64,000 nucleotides of DNA, from positions 806,001 to 870,000 of the forward strand of contig NZ_CP007215.2 of NCBI RefSeq assembly GCF_000300455.3. The letters run 5' to 3'. This document shows positions 41,343-49,966 of this stretch, piece after piece. A program made the translations under genes and the position numbers. Below the pieces are notes generated by a model. It ran no database searches. It saw only the letters and a list, made by a program, of their open reading frames with translations, and was not told where the DNA came from. Position 1 is the stretch's first letter, and each line of letters opens with the position of its first letter. The DNA comes from Kosakonia sacchari SP1. Lineage in GTDB: Bacteria > Pseudomonadota > Gammaproteobacteria > Enterobacterales > Enterobacteriaceae.

Positions 41343-41688
41343 AGAATCATCCTTAATAAAATTTATTTACAGGAATACTTACGAAAGCATTTCGATTTAC
41401 CTGTTATTTTCATCCTAACCATTTAGATAACCGCTAATTGTGCCGCCCTGATAGCCATCTGATGAATATAAAATAGAGGTCAGTTACTGTTCCAGTATAT
41501 TTCCATCCTTTGAGTTTGGTTTGTTCACTCTCCTGTCGGGGAATTATTCTACAAACACCTATCCTGATTTCTATAGAGAATATGCTTACGTTAAATTCTG
41601 ATTTTTAAATATCATCAGAATAGACATTTCAATTGTTGCGTTAGGTTCTCTGTTAGACCACTAGCGCTGGTGATCATGTTTTTATGCG
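41343..41688. other. AT-rich gap without a recognised gene
   Basis: About 350 AT-rich bases lie upstream of both the PAAR gene (leftward) and the FlxA-like gene (rightward). It must contain the PAAR promoter. I see no open frame with coding character and no further named site until the sigma-28 promoter at 41689. Confidence 0.5.
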
Positions 41689-41715
41689 TAAAGTTTTATT
41701 CGCCGCTGCCGTTAA
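41689..41715 (+). promoter_or_regulatory. Sigma-28 (FliA) promoter
   Basis: TAAAGTTT at 41689-41696, an 11-base spacer, and GCCGTTAA at 41708-41715 match the FliA consensus TAAAGTTT-N11-GCCGATAA with one mismatch and exact spacing. It is 31 bases before the ATG of the next gene, so that gene belongs to the late flagellar regulon. Confidence 0.82.
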
Positions 41716-41745
41716 TATAAACAATGGACTTCAGGAGTATTGCGC

Positions 41746-42537
41746 ATGCTTCGCCCCACCTTCACTAGCTCTCTCGACCTTTACACATCCTCTTCCGCCA
41801 AAGGAGGAACGGCTCGTACTCAGGAGACCACCCGCACCAATGAAACCGTCAACGCCACGCCTGCCAGCATCGTGACGCTCAGCCCACAGGCGAAAGAGTA
41901 TTACGAAAATTTGCAGGAAAACCTCAATACGCTTAATCGCTTTACGCAGGAAAATGCGCAGAACAGTAAAGCGAATGCACGCGCCAAACTTGAGGCATTG
42001 AAACGGGAAATCGCCCGCCTGAAAGCGCTGGCCATGTTATTTGGCGGCTCCGGGGGCTACATTATGAAACAGCTCAAACAGCTCTCCTCGCAGCTTGGGC
42101 AACTCGCTTCCCAACTTGGACAGAGCGATAACACCGGCGCAGGAAACAGTGCCGATGCTACCGCTTCCAGCGCAGCCCAGGCTTCCGCCGGGGAAAGCGA
42201 TGAGCCTGCCGTCAAAGCGCAGGCCGTCTCTGACGCTGACGTCAACGACGAAGAAAATCCGACCGGAAAAGAGAAATCAGAAGAGGTCGCGGGCGTACAA
42301 TCTACTATCGATAATGTGCTCAATACGCTACAAAATGCCAGCCAGCGGCAGGAAGACGCGCGTTCCCTGAAAGAAGCGCTCCGGGAGCTAAAGTCGCTGC
42401 TGTCGCTGATTAAAAGCAAAATGCGGGATGAGGGGAAAGCGTCTGGCACTGAGCGCAACGATATTGCCTCTGTTGAGCAGAATCTTAACGACAGTGGAAA
42501 TGTCATTTCGCAGATGGAGCTAACCCCAGGAATTTAA
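41746..42537 (+). CDS. FlxA-like coiled-coil protein under sigma-28 control
   Basis: From the ATG at 41746 (AGGAG site at 41733-41737) the protein has 263 residues with no signal peptide. The N-terminal 40 residues are Ser/Thr-rich (LDLYTSSSAKGGTARTQETT). Residues 45-120 form a coiled coil (ENLNTLNRFTQENAQN; KREIARLKALAMLFGG; MKQLKQLSSQLGQLASQLGQ). A low-complexity Ala/Asp/Glu segment follows, then a second helix-rich part (about 185-245). The coiled coil and the sigma-28 promoter recall E. coli FlxA, a class 3 flagellar gene of unknown role. The next gene is fliB, which supports a flagellar link. Family assignment is tentative. Confidence 0.68.
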   Translation: MLRPTFTSSLDLYTSSSAKGGTARTQETTRTNETVNATPASIVTLSPQAKEYYENLQENLNTLNRFTQENAQNSKANARAKLEALKREIARLKALAMLFGGSGGYIMKQLKQLSSQLGQLASQLGQSDNTGAGNSADATASSAAQASAGESDEPAVKAQAVSDADVNDEENPTGKEKSEEVAGVQSTIDNVLNTLQNASQRQEDARSLKEALRELKSLLSLIKSKMRDEGKASGTERNDIASVEQNLNDSGNVISQMELTPGI

Positions 42538-42645
42538 GCGCGCGGAACCATGTCGTGAAATGCTGAATGTAGTGCGCGCTTATGCAGCTATAGATATTCA
42601 CTTTTGTCGTGTAACTTTCTGCTTTTCATTTATAAAGAATGTATT

Positions 42646-43863
42646 ATGCGACACCATAAAACAGTGACTCCTGTTTTCTTTGATAAATTTAAATGTGTTG
42701 GCCCGGATTGTTTAATTTCCTGCTGCCGTAGCTGGAAAATATCCATTGATAAGAAAACTCACCAGCACTATTTATCCTCATCCAATCCTGTTATTGCGGC
42801 TATTGCGAAAGAGATTTTAATCCCGGTTCATAACGGCAAAAATGAATATTCGGTCATTAAATTGAATGAAGATAAGCAGTGTCCGTTTGTTGATGAAAAT
42901 CGGCTTTGCATGGTTCATCGTGACTTAGGTGAAAAAGCCTTATCCCGTACCTGCTCAACCTACCCGCGTGGTGTACGCAAATATGCCGATGAAGTGCGCT
43001 TCAGTATGACGCTCTCCTGCCCGGAAGTGGTACGCCAGGTGCTTTTCGACCCGCAAAGCATGCTGCTGCAAGAGAAAACCACGCTGGTTGCCCGGTCAAA
43101 AGTAAAATTACTGCAGCAGCAAAAGCCGCGAGACCAGGTGAGCCAATTAGTTCATCTCTTCACCTGGAACCTGGCGCAGGCACAGAGCAACAATATTGAA
43201 GAGAATTTAATGGCGCTGGCGCAGTTTATTCTCTATCTGCAAATGCTCAATTTTGATCTGCAGAATAACCTGGCTGAAGTGGAAAGCTTTTATTCAGGGC
43301 TGATCAATGAATTACAGAATGGTAGAACGCTGCTTCGTGCACAAAATACCTCTCGCGCGGCCAGTATGAAGGTCGATGCATTAACCGTGATGGGCAAACA
43401 TGTGGCGAAATACGCTTCGCGCGATCCGCTGATTTCACACGGGCACCTGCAAATTGCAGACTACCTGGCTATTACACCAGAGATGGGAACCGCAGAGCTG
43501 AGTGAGAAATTTACTGCTCTGGATCAGCAGTGGAAACAGCTGTGCCAGAATTCCTGCCTGGGCGAGCCGCATGTGTTGAGAAATTACTTGCTGTACAAGC
43601 TCTATGAAAGCGATTTTCCCGGTACAAATATAGCGACAATCTTGCGCCAGTTTTATCGCATTGTTATGGATTATTTTTATCTCAAAACGTTCCTCAGCGT
43701 ACAGTCGCTGCATGTTGAGATAGACCAGACACTGGTGATGAAAACGATCGCCACTTTTTCTGAAAAAACCATGCATAACAGCACCATCAACCAACGTATG
43801 GATGCCGCGATTGATACGATCAACGGCGGTGACGATCTCTCCTGCCTGCTATTGATCGGTTAA
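42646..43863 (+). CDS. fliB: Flagellin lysine-N-methylase FliB
   Basis: FliB methylates surface lysines of flagellin in Salmonella and some Enterobacter. From the ATG at 42646 the protein has 405 residues. The N-terminal cysteine cluster is clear (Cys17, Cys22, Cys26, Cys27 in FKCVGPDCLISCCRSW). Further cysteines lie in KQCPFVDENRLCMVH and SRTCSTYPRG, the pattern proposed to hold an iron-sulfur cluster. It lies 108 bases after the sigma-28-dependent FlxA-like gene and is probably co-transcribed. Flagellin genes are not in the window, so this copy is detached from fliC. The sequence is AT-richer than the core genes. Confidence 0.88.
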   Translation: MRHHKTVTPVFFDKFKCVGPDCLISCCRSWKISIDKKTHQHYLSSSNPVIAAIAKEILIPVHNGKNEYSVIKLNEDKQCPFVDENRLCMVHRDLGEKALSRTCSTYPRGVRKYADEVRFSMTLSCPEVVRQVLFDPQSMLLQEKTTLVARSKVKLLQQQKPRDQVSQLVHLFTWNLAQAQSNNIEENLMALAQFILYLQMLNFDLQNNLAEVESFYSGLINELQNGRTLLRAQNTSRAASMKVDALTVMGKHVAKYASRDPLISHGHLQIADYLAITPEMGTAELSEKFTALDQQWKQLCQNSCLGEPHVLRNYLLYKLYESDFPGTNIATILRQFYRIVMDYFYLKTFLSVQSLHVEIDQTLVMKTIATFSEKTMHNSTINQRMDAAIDTINGGDDLSCLLLIG

Positions 43864-43871
43864 CAACGATG

Positions 43872-43890
43872 GGGCTGGCGAGAAGCCCCA
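43872..43890 (+). terminator. Hairpin after fliB
   Basis: GGGGCT and AGCCCC flank a 7-base loop 8 bases after fliB. No T-run follows. The remaining gap to 44076 shows no gene. Confidence 0.4.
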
Positions 43891-44075
43891 CAAGCACAAA
43901 ACCGTTGGCAACGGGGAAGGTTTGCTGTTACGTTGCCAACATGCCTGTTAAATATTCATCCCATTTATCTATTGCGAGCATTATTCGCACCGTCAATTGA
44001 CCGGTGGGATAACGTTCGTCAATTTTCCCGCCAGCACGGCGGGGCCTTGCTGGCAGCAACCTGCGAGGTCATTTT

Positions 44076-44570
44076 ATGAATGTTTGCTCCGCTTCTCCTG
44101 CAACACTGCATCTTCTGTGCGGCAAAATCGCATCGGGTAAATCGACGCTTGCCAGCGAGCTGGCAAAAACGCCATGCACGGTGGTGCTGAGCGAAGATAG
44201 CTGGCTGTCGCTGTTATTTAAGGACGCGATGACTACCGTTGAGGATTATGTTTTCTACTCCGCTAAATTAAAATCCGCCATCAAGCCGCACGCTATCGCG
44301 CTGCTGCGTACAGGCGTCAATGTGGTTCTCGATTTTCCCGCCAACACGGTGACCAGTCGCCAGTGGATGATGTCTATCGTTGAGGAATGCGGCGCGCCGC
44401 ATTTGTTGCACTATTTGTCGGTTGACGATGAGATTTGCAAAGCGCGCTTACGTCAGCGAAATGCTGCAGGCGACCATGATTTTGCCGCCACCGACGAGCA
44501 GTTTGCGCTTATTACCCGTTACTTTGTCGAACCGACTGAACAAGAAGGATTCCATATCGTTCGTTATTGA
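44076..44570 (+). CDS. Small P-loop ATPase/kinase-like protein
   Basis: The 164-residue protein has a Walker A motif near the N-terminus (GKIASGKST, residues 16-24), a hydrophobic strand with acidic end (GVNVVLDFPAN) that could be Walker B, and a lid-like arginine cluster (ICKARLRQRNAAG). The layout is that of zeta-toxin/adenylate-kinase-like small-molecule kinases such as chloramphenicol phosphotransferase. Substrate is unknown. It stands 76 bases before yjdI on the same strand. No antitoxin-like partner is seen. Confidence 0.75.
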   Translation: MNVCSASPATLHLLCGKIASGKSTLASELAKTPCTVVLSEDSWLSLLFKDAMTTVEDYVFYSAKLKSAIKPHAIALLRTGVNVVLDFPANTVTSRQWMMSIVEECGAPHLLHYLSVDDEICKARLRQRNAAGDHDFAATDEQFALITRYFVEPTEQEGFHIVRY

Positions 44571-44646
44571 TAAATCGCCGAAGGGTGCGTAAAAGTAGAG
44601 CGGCTATGCTTACTTTTCCAGCACCAAAAAGAACAGAGGCAATGTC

Positions 44647-44877
44647 ATGGATAAAGAACTGCTGGACGCGGGTTACCGCGTCTATACAGGTGAAAAGATT
44701 GATGTTTATTTCAATACGGCGGTCTGTCAGCACGCGGGAAACTGCGTACGCGGCAGCGCGAAGCTTTTTAACCTGAAACGCAAACCGTGGATCATTCCCG
44801 ACGAAGTGGATGTCGCAACGGTGGTGAAAGTCATTGATACCTGCCCGAGCGGTGCGCTGAAGTACCGCCACAACTAA
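44647..44877 (+). CDS. yjdI: YjdI mono-cluster ferredoxin-like protein
   Basis: The 76-residue protein has a single Fer4_19-type cluster motif: Cys residues in [16 protein letters not shown] and a final cysteine in [10 protein letters not shown]. It matches E. coli YjdI, of unknown function. It is followed 11 bases later by yjdJ, the conserved pair. In K-12 this pair is elsewhere in the chromosome, so it has moved relative to K-12. Confidence 0.9.
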   Translation: MDKELLDAGYRVYTGEKIDVYFNTAVCQHAGNCVRGSAKLFNLKRKPWIIPDEVDVATVVKVIDTCPSGALKYRHN

Positions 44878-44888
44878 GTGAGAAAACC

Positions 44889-45161
44889 ATGGAAATTCTG
44901 GAAGGCCACAACAAGTTTTATGTGAATGACGCCCAGGGAACGCAGGTTGCTGAAATCGTCTTCGTTCCCACCGGGGATCATTTAAGCATTATTGAACATA
45001 CCGATGTCGACCCGAGCCTTAAAGGGCAAGGCGTAGGTAAGCAACTGGTCGCCCGGGTGGTGGAAAAAATGCGTGCGGAAAACCGTAAAATCATCCCGCT
45101 GTGTCCCTTTGCCAAACACGAATTTGATAATACACGCGAATATGACGATATCCGTGCGTAA
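44889..45161 (+). CDS. yjdJ: YjdJ GNAT-fold acetyltransferase-like protein
   Basis: The 90-residue protein is a minimal GNAT (N-acetyltransferase-like, YidJ/Gcn5-type) domain with the acetyl-CoA loop GQGVGKQLV and the C-terminal [10 protein letters not shown] common to this subfamily. It is the partner of yjdI in E. coli. Substrate unknown. It ends just before an intrinsic terminator. Confidence 0.9.
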   Translation: MEILEGHNKFYVNDAQGTQVAEIVFVPTGDHLSIIEHTDVDPSLKGQGVGKQLVARVVEKMRAENRKIIPLCPFAKHEFDNTREYDDIRA

Positions 45162-45165
45162 ATAA

Positions 45166-45190
45166 AAATACCGGCGTTGCCGGTATTTTC
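45166..45190 (+). terminator. Terminator after yjdJ
   Basis: AAAATACCGGC, a GTT loop and GCCGGTATTTT form an 11-bp stem with an A-run and T-run, between the convergent yjdJ and the MFS gene. It can act in both directions. Confidence 0.92.
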
Positions 45191-45218
45191 TTGTTCAAGA
45201 TCCTTCTGGTCTCTTCTC

Positions 45219-46427
45219 TTATTCGTGGCGATAGCGAATCAGCACCATCATCACCAGTGCCAGCGTGCTGAACGAAACCATATATAACGCCTGTGCGGCA
45301 CCCCATTTGGCTGCCAGTAAGGCGGCAATCAGTGTTGCCACGGCGGCACAGCATGACTGCCAGCGCCATACTTTTGCCGTGGCGGTGGAAACGGCGTCGG
45401 CATGGAAATTGTGCAACAAGCCGAATGTCCCGACAGCAAAGACCATATTAGACGCCAGATGCGCGGCAAAAATGATGAGCAGCGCGGTTTCCGGATAGGA
45501 CGTTAACCCCGGCAGCACACAGTAAGCCGCCAGAAAGGACAGTAAACAGCCGACCAGATAACGGTTGTGGCTGGCGTAGCGTTTGAGGTTATCAGCCTTT
45601 AGCAGCAGCGGGCCACAAAGTTGGCCCAGGCTGCGCGCAAAGATAAGCGGCAGCGCAAGGTCGCTGGCTTCTGTGGGACGCATTTGTTGTATCAGCGCCG
45701 GGAGCAACGCCATTGCCGGTGCGCCAACGGCGGCAAGGGCAGGTAACAACAGCAAGCTGCGTTTTTGTATGACCGGTAAATGGTGCCAGCGCAGGGTTAC
45801 CGTCTTTTCGTGGTGATCCTCATGGCTGACCGGCGGTAGGTAACGTGCCGTGGCGCATAGCAATAGCGTAGAGAACACGAAGCTAATGGCATCAATGGAC
45901 AGCAGTGTCACCGGTGATACCCGGTCAAAAAGGACAACACCGGCACCTGCGCCCAACAGCACCTGAGAGGCGAAAATCACGGTTTCCATGCTGGTTGCCG
46001 CAGGCAGTTCGTTTGCGCTTAAACCTCGTTTAAAAACCAGGCTCATGGCAGGCCAGGATAAGCCAGCGGCAAATGCTTCGATCGATTGCACAGCAAGCAG
46101 CGCGGGAATGCTGTGCGCCAACAAACCGTAGAGGGGGAACAGCAGCCCGGCGAGGCCAATCAACTCACACAACAACAGTAAACGCAGCGGCGAGACACGC
46201 CGACAACCGTATTCCCCTAATAAACTGCCAAAAAAACCGGGCAGCGTGGCCAGCATGTAGCTCAACGTGAGCGTTGCCGGCGAGGCATGCCAGCGTAACA
46301 ATTGACCAAGGATCAGGGTTTGCGTTAACCCATTGCCGATAGAAGAAAAAAGATAGGCACTACCAAACAAGCACAGCCATCGGTGCTGGCGCAGGGCGCG
46401 CACCAGAACCATCAATAATGTGTTCAT
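45219..46427 (-). CDS. MFS-type transporter
   Basis: The protein (402 residues from the ATG at 46427) has about twelve hydrophobic segments and a long central cytoplasmic loop (HEDHHEKTVTLRWHH). The general layout is that of the major facilitator superfamily, with RR-containing loop after TM2 (GEYGCRRVSP). The start is uncertain: an ATG 9 bases upstream is also in frame, but the GAGA site fits 46427 better. Substrate unknown. It lies downstream of uxuA-gntP on the same strand but with a 185-base gap. Confidence 0.8.
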   Translation of the reverse strand: MNTLLMVLVRALRQHRWLCLFGSAYLFSSIGNGLTQTLILGQLLRWHASPATLTLSYMLATLPGFFGSLLGEYGCRRVSPLRLLLLCELIGLAGLLFPLYGLLAHSIPALLAVQSIEAFAAGLSWPAMSLVFKRGLSANELPAATSMETVIFASQVLLGAGAGVVLFDRVSPVTLLSIDAISFVFSTLLLCATARYLPPVSHEDHHEKTVTLRWHHLPVIQKRSLLLLPALAAVGAPAMALLPALIQQMRPTEASDLALPLIFARSLGQLCGPLLLKADNLKRYASHNRYLVGCLLSFLAAYCVLPGLTSYPETALLIIFAAHLASNMVFAVGTFGLLHNFHADAVSTATAKVWRWQSCCAAVATLIAALLAAKWGAAQALYMVSFSTLALVMMVLIRYRHE

Positions 46428-46612
46428 TGTCGACATTCTCACGTAAACAGAAAACCGCGTGCGGCATAAGCGCACGATGCAAGGGTGTGTTCACAAAGAA
46501 AATGTCGTTACATTGGCGAGCCTGATGAATTGCAGAGACCTGTAAACGTAGCATCCCTTTTCGCGAAAGAGAAGTGGGCGGGCACATCCATGTATCCGTT
46601 GATCTTCATCAG

Positions 46613-47947
46613 CTAAGCGATAAACAGGCTGAGTAGCAGAACCATACCTAAGCCGACCACAGAGTTAATTAATTCCAGCAGCCCCCAGGTTTTGAAAGTG
46701 TCTTTCATTGAAATGCCGAACGTCTCTTTAAACAGCAGGAAACCACCGTCGTACATCAGCGTAATGGTGTTGCTGCCGCAGGCAACGGCCAGGCACATCA
46801 GTGCCGGGTTGAGGTGAAACGCGCTAACCATCGGCGCAACGATACCCGCCGAGGTAATGGCAGCGACGGCGCCTTGTCCGGTGAGAATGCGGATTATCGC
46901 CGTGATTATCCACGCCACAATGAACGGCGACAGCGGGACGTGACTCATAATGTCCACGATATGGTTGCCCACGCCGGAAACCACGATCACCTGTTTCAGG
47001 ATGCCGCCGGCGCTGATAACAAACAGCACATTGGCGATTTTCGCTATCGCGTCACTGGCACAGTGGGTGACGCCTTCCGCTGACATCCCACGCTTGATGC
47101 CAAGAAACCAGATTGCCGCCAGCGTGGCTAACAGCATGCTGATTTCCGCGCTGCCAAAGAAGGTGCAGGCTTTTACCAGCTCCGAGCCTGCAGGCATTAA
47201 TCCTTTGATAATCGACGCGATAATCATCAGCACCGCCGGGATCAGCGGGATCAGAATGCTGATGCTAAACGGGGGCAGATCCTGCGCGGTTTTCTCTTCG
47301 ACCGGTTTCAGCAGCGAATTCAACGGAATAGCATTAATGCCCGGCAGGTATTTGGGCAGCAGAATGCCCGCGCAAAACAGCGCCGGGATAATCACTAAAA
47401 TGCCGTACAGATAGACTTGCACGATGTCGGCGTTGAACGCACTGATAAGCGCCACCGGGCCAGGTTGTGGCGGGAAAAGGCTGTGCCCCATAGTCGCGCC
47501 AACTACCGTCGGCACGACCAGTTTCATGTATGGGATGTTGGCTTTTTTGGCGATATTCAGCACCAGCGGCATTGCAATCAGAAATGCCACTTCATAAAAC
47601 ATGGCGATGCCAAAAATAACGCCGATAAACATCAACCCGACTGAAAGGAAACGCGTACCGCAGCGTTCAATGACGCTATCTGCAATACGTTGGCTGGCAC
47701 CGGATTCTGTCATGAATTTACCGATAATAGCGCCAAATATAACAATTAACGCAAGATGTCCGAGAATACTTCCCAGACCGTCCTGAATAACAGTAACAAT
47801 TTTATCCAGCGGAATACCTTCCATGATCGCAACAAATATCCCTGCGATCAGTAAGGCGAAAATATTGTGGAATTTATATTTAAGATTCATAACGACCAGG
47901 AGTGCAATACCAACCAGCACCCAAAATAGCGCTAATAGCGGGGACAT
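46613..47947 (-). CDS. Gluconate:H+ symporter family (GntP) permease
   Basis: The 444-residue protein is hydrophobic throughout, with about 12-14 membrane segments and the GntP-family signatures GHSLFPPQPGPVA, RILTGQGAVAAIT and GSNTITLMYDGGFLLFKETF. It is in an apparent operon behind uxuA (67-base gap), so the substrate is likely a hexuronate or aldonate (fructuronate, mannonate or gluconate). It is clearly different in sequence from E. coli GntP, although the gntP-uxuA neighbourhood is similar in idea. Confidence 0.87.
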   Translation of the reverse strand: MSPLLALFWVLVGIALLVVMNLKYKFHNIFALLIAGIFVAIMEGIPLDKIVTVIQDGLGSILGHLALIVIFGAIIGKFMTESGASQRIADSVIERCGTRFLSVGLMFIGVIFGIAMFYEVAFLIAMPLVLNIAKKANIPYMKLVVPTVVGATMGHSLFPPQPGPVALISAFNADIVQVYLYGILVIIPALFCAGILLPKYLPGINAIPLNSLLKPVEEKTAQDLPPFSISILIPLIPAVLMIIASIIKGLMPAGSELVKACTFFGSAEISMLLATLAAIWFLGIKRGMSAEGVTHCASDAIAKIANVLFVISAGGILKQVIVVSGVGNHIVDIMSHVPLSPFIVAWIITAIIRILTGQGAVAAITSAGIVAPMVSAFHLNPALMCLAVACGSNTITLMYDGGFLLFKETFGISMKDTFKTWGLLELINSVVGLGMVLLLSLFIA

Positions 47948-48014
47948 AGAGAATTACCTTGCGGATTTGTCTTAAATGAAAGCCGGTGGAGCCACCGGCC
48001 TGAATGACATTTGT

Positions 48015-49088
48015 TTAATATTGTTTTTCGAGCGCTTCCCACAAACCGTGCAAGTAGGTTACACCGAGGGCGCGGTCATAAAGTCCGTAGCCCGGACGCC
48101 CGGTTTCGCCCCAGATAAAGCGGCCGTGATCGGGGCGAATATAACCATCAAAGCCGTTATCGTAGAGGGATTTCATTATCTGAAACATATCCAGCGAGCC
48201 GTAGCGGGATAAATGTGCAGACTCATAAAAATCTTTATCTTTAATGAGTTTAATATTTCTTACGTGAGCAAAGTGAATACGTTTACGGCGGGTAAATTCT
48301 GCGAGGATTTGGTAGACATTATTATCCGGATCTTCAGCAATGGAGCCGGTGCATAAAGTAATGCCATTGGCCTCTGAATCCACTGCATTACAAATCCAGT
48401 CGAGATCGTCGCGGTTTTTTACAATACGCGGCAGGCCAAAAATAGAATACGGCGGATCGTCCGGGTGGATTGCCATTTTAATGCCGACTTCTTCACACAC
48501 CGGAATAATACGTTCAAGGAAATACACCAGGTTTGCGCGCAATTTCGCGTCGTCGACATCTTTATATTTGGCAAACAATTCCTGCACTTTTGCCAGACGT
48601 TCTGGCTCCCAGCCGGGCAGGGCGAAACCGTTGGAATTCTCCAGCACCTCTTTTACGACTTCATCGAGAGTTTTATCGATGCCTTTTTTCTCGAACGCCA
48701 TGGTGAGTGAACCGTCTGGCAGAACGTAGTTCATGTCGGTTTTCATCCAGTCGAAAACCGGCATGAAGTTATAGCAAATCACCTTCACGCCGACTTCCGC
48801 CAGGTTGCGAATAGTTTGCTGGTAGTTGGCAATTAACTGCTCGCGGCTGGGCAGGCCAATTTTGATGTCATCATGAATGTTAACGCTTTCAATGACTTCC
48901 ATCTTTAAACCTGCCTGATGTACCTGCTCGGCAAGCGCGAGGATTTTCTCTTTTGGCCATATGTCGCCAACCGGAACATCATAAAGCGCGCCAACGACAC
49001 CTTCGACGCCGGGAACTTGCCGGATGTGCTCCAGCGGGATTTTGTCTTCAACTGGACCAAACCAGCGCATTGTCATTTGCATGCTCAT
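48015..49088 (-). CDS. uxuA: Mannonate dehydratase, short form
   Basis: UxuA dehydrates D-mannonate to 2-keto-3-deoxygluconate in glucuronate breakdown. The 357-residue protein (MSMQMTMRWFGPVEDKIPLEHIRQ) has the family metal-site segments VICYNFMPVFDW, KMAIHPDDPP and the C-terminal IRPDHGRFIWGE. At 357 residues it belongs to the short clade seen in many Firmicutes, not the roughly 394-residue E. coli form. It is first in the uxuA-gntP unit. An internal ATG four codons further on (MTMRWF) is an alternative start. Confidence 0.88.
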   Translation of the reverse strand: MSMQMTMRWFGPVEDKIPLEHIRQVPGVEGVVGALYDVPVGDIWPKEKILALAEQVHQAGLKMEVIESVNIHDDIKIGLPSREQLIANYQQTIRNLAEVGVKVICYNFMPVFDWMKTDMNYVLPDGSLTMAFEKKGIDKTLDEVVKEVLENSNGFALPGWEPERLAKVQELFAKYKDVDDAKLRANLVYFLERIIPVCEEVGIKMAIHPDDPPYSIFGLPRIVKNRDDLDWICNAVDSEANGITLCTGSIAEDPDNNVYQILAEFTRRKRIHFAHVRNIKLIKDKDFYESAHLSRYGSLDMFQIMKSLYDNGFDGYIRPDHGRFIWGETGRPGYGLYDRALGVTYLHGLWEALEKQY

Positions 49089-49118
49089 TACCGCCTCTAA
49101 ACGTTTTGCTTAACTACC

Positions 49119-49128
49119 ATACTAGTAT
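49119..49128. promoter_or_regulatory. Palindrome ATACTAGTAT upstream of uxuA
   Basis: A perfect 10-bp palindrome lies 31 bases before the uxuA start. GntR-family regulators of hexuronate genes bind palindromes of this size in promoters, so it is an operator candidate. No regulator gene adjoins. Confidence 0.4.
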
Positions 49129-49465
49129 TGATAATAACCGGATGGTAAGCGCATTTGTGCGATCCACTTCACACAAACCCCTTTGCCGGGGGCGAAACCT
49201 TGAGAAGCAAACAGATCAGCGCGTTAATCTGCTGATAACGTTTTACTGACAAATATTTTTAAAATAGTGCTTGCGCTGTCAAAGCAACCATGCGTTAATG
49301 CGTCGTCGGTTTGATAAATCATTATCTCCAGCAGTTCACTAAAGTCTTTCTCATCTCTAAGTACCTCCTTGCTACTTCTTTTTGGGTCTTCGCTTTACAC
49401 TCTGATAAAAATAATGTCTCAGACCATTACTGCCGCATTCGGCGAACAAAAAGAAGGTAACAAGC
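49129..49465 (+). other. Divergent upstream region of uxuA and the cold-shock gene
   Basis: No gene is seen. The part next to the cold-shock gene is a long leader, as expected for csp mRNAs, whose 5' untranslated regions are usually about 150 bases and change structure in the cold. I could not assign a cold box with confidence. The ribosome site is AAGAAGG at about 49452-49458. Confidence 0.45.
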
Positions 49466-49678
49466 ATGTCTACTAAAATGAACGGTATCGTTAAATGGTT
49501 CAACGCTGAGAAAGGCTTCGGTTTCATTACTCCGAAAGACGGCAGCAAAGATGTATTCGTACATTTTTCCGCTATCCAGAGCAATGCATTCCGTACTCTT
49601 GAAGAAAATCAAGAGGTTGAGTTTACTATTGAGAACGGCCCGAAAGGTCCGGCTGCGGCCAACGTGGTTCCGCGCTAA
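49466..49678 (+). CDS. CspA-family cold-shock protein
   Basis: The 70-residue protein is a single cold-shock domain, an RNA chaperone that melts mRNA structure. RNP1 (KGFGFI) and RNP2 (VFVHF) are intact, as is the WFN start ([17 protein letters not shown]). The sequence lies between the CspE/CspC and CspA/G types, with a basic C-terminus (VVPR), so I do not give a symbol. It heads a two-gene unit with the YmcF-like microprotein, whose ribosome site overlaps its stop codon. Confidence 0.94.
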   Translation: MSTKMNGIVKWFNAEKGFGFITPKDGSKDVFVHFSAIQSNAFRTLEENQEVEFTIENGPKGPAAANVVPR

Positions 49679-49687
49679 GGATTTAGA

Positions 49688-49879
49688 ATTATTAATCATA
49701 TTCATTTTCGCTGCCCGTGCTGCCACGGGTCGCAATACCGAATTTCCAGTTTTGATATGACTGAGAAAAATCCGGCAGGTGCCAAATGTATTTTTTGCAA
49801 ATCAGCAATGACCACATTTGATAATATCGCCGCATTGGTTCAGGCCAGCAGCCAGGCACCACTGGAATTCCGTAAATAA
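49688..49879 (+). CDS. YmcF/YnfQ-like cold-shock microprotein with an AUU start
   Basis: The frame 49688-49879 encodes about 63 residues: HIHFRCPCCHGSQYR, then SFDMTEKNPAGAKCIFCKSA and an end of APLEFRK. Two CxxC pairs (CPCC, CIFC) form a likely zinc ribbon. It resembles E. coli YmcF and YnfQ, cold-shock microproteins for which ATT start codons have been reported. The conserved part begins well before the only ATG (49757), which would cut off the first CxxC. An AAGGA site at 49677-49681, overlapping the csp stop, lies 6 bases before ATT at 49688. No ATG, GTG or TTG fits. A terminator follows directly. Confidence 0.78.
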   Translation: MINHIHFRCPCCHGSQYRISSFDMTEKNPAGAKCIFCKSAMTTFDNIAALVQASSQAPLEFRK

Positions 49880-49880
49880 T

Positions 49881-49913
49881 AAAAACAGGTCAGTTTTCTG
49901 ACCTGTTTTTTTA
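49881..49913 (+). terminator. Intrinsic terminator of the csp-ymcF-like unit
   Basis: AAAAACAGGTCAG, a 4-base loop and CTGACCTG followed by TTTTTTT lie just after the microprotein stop. The stem is flanked by A and T runs. Confidence 0.95.
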
Positions 49914-49966
49914 TTTTTAGCCATAAACTCCATTTGTTTCCGCGATATACACAACCCGCATCCGCA

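Noticed and set aside
39375..45161. Integrative element inserted at tRNA-Gly
   Set aside because: No integrase is present and I found no copy of the tRNA 3' end further right; the region looks like accumulated cassettes rather than one bounded island.
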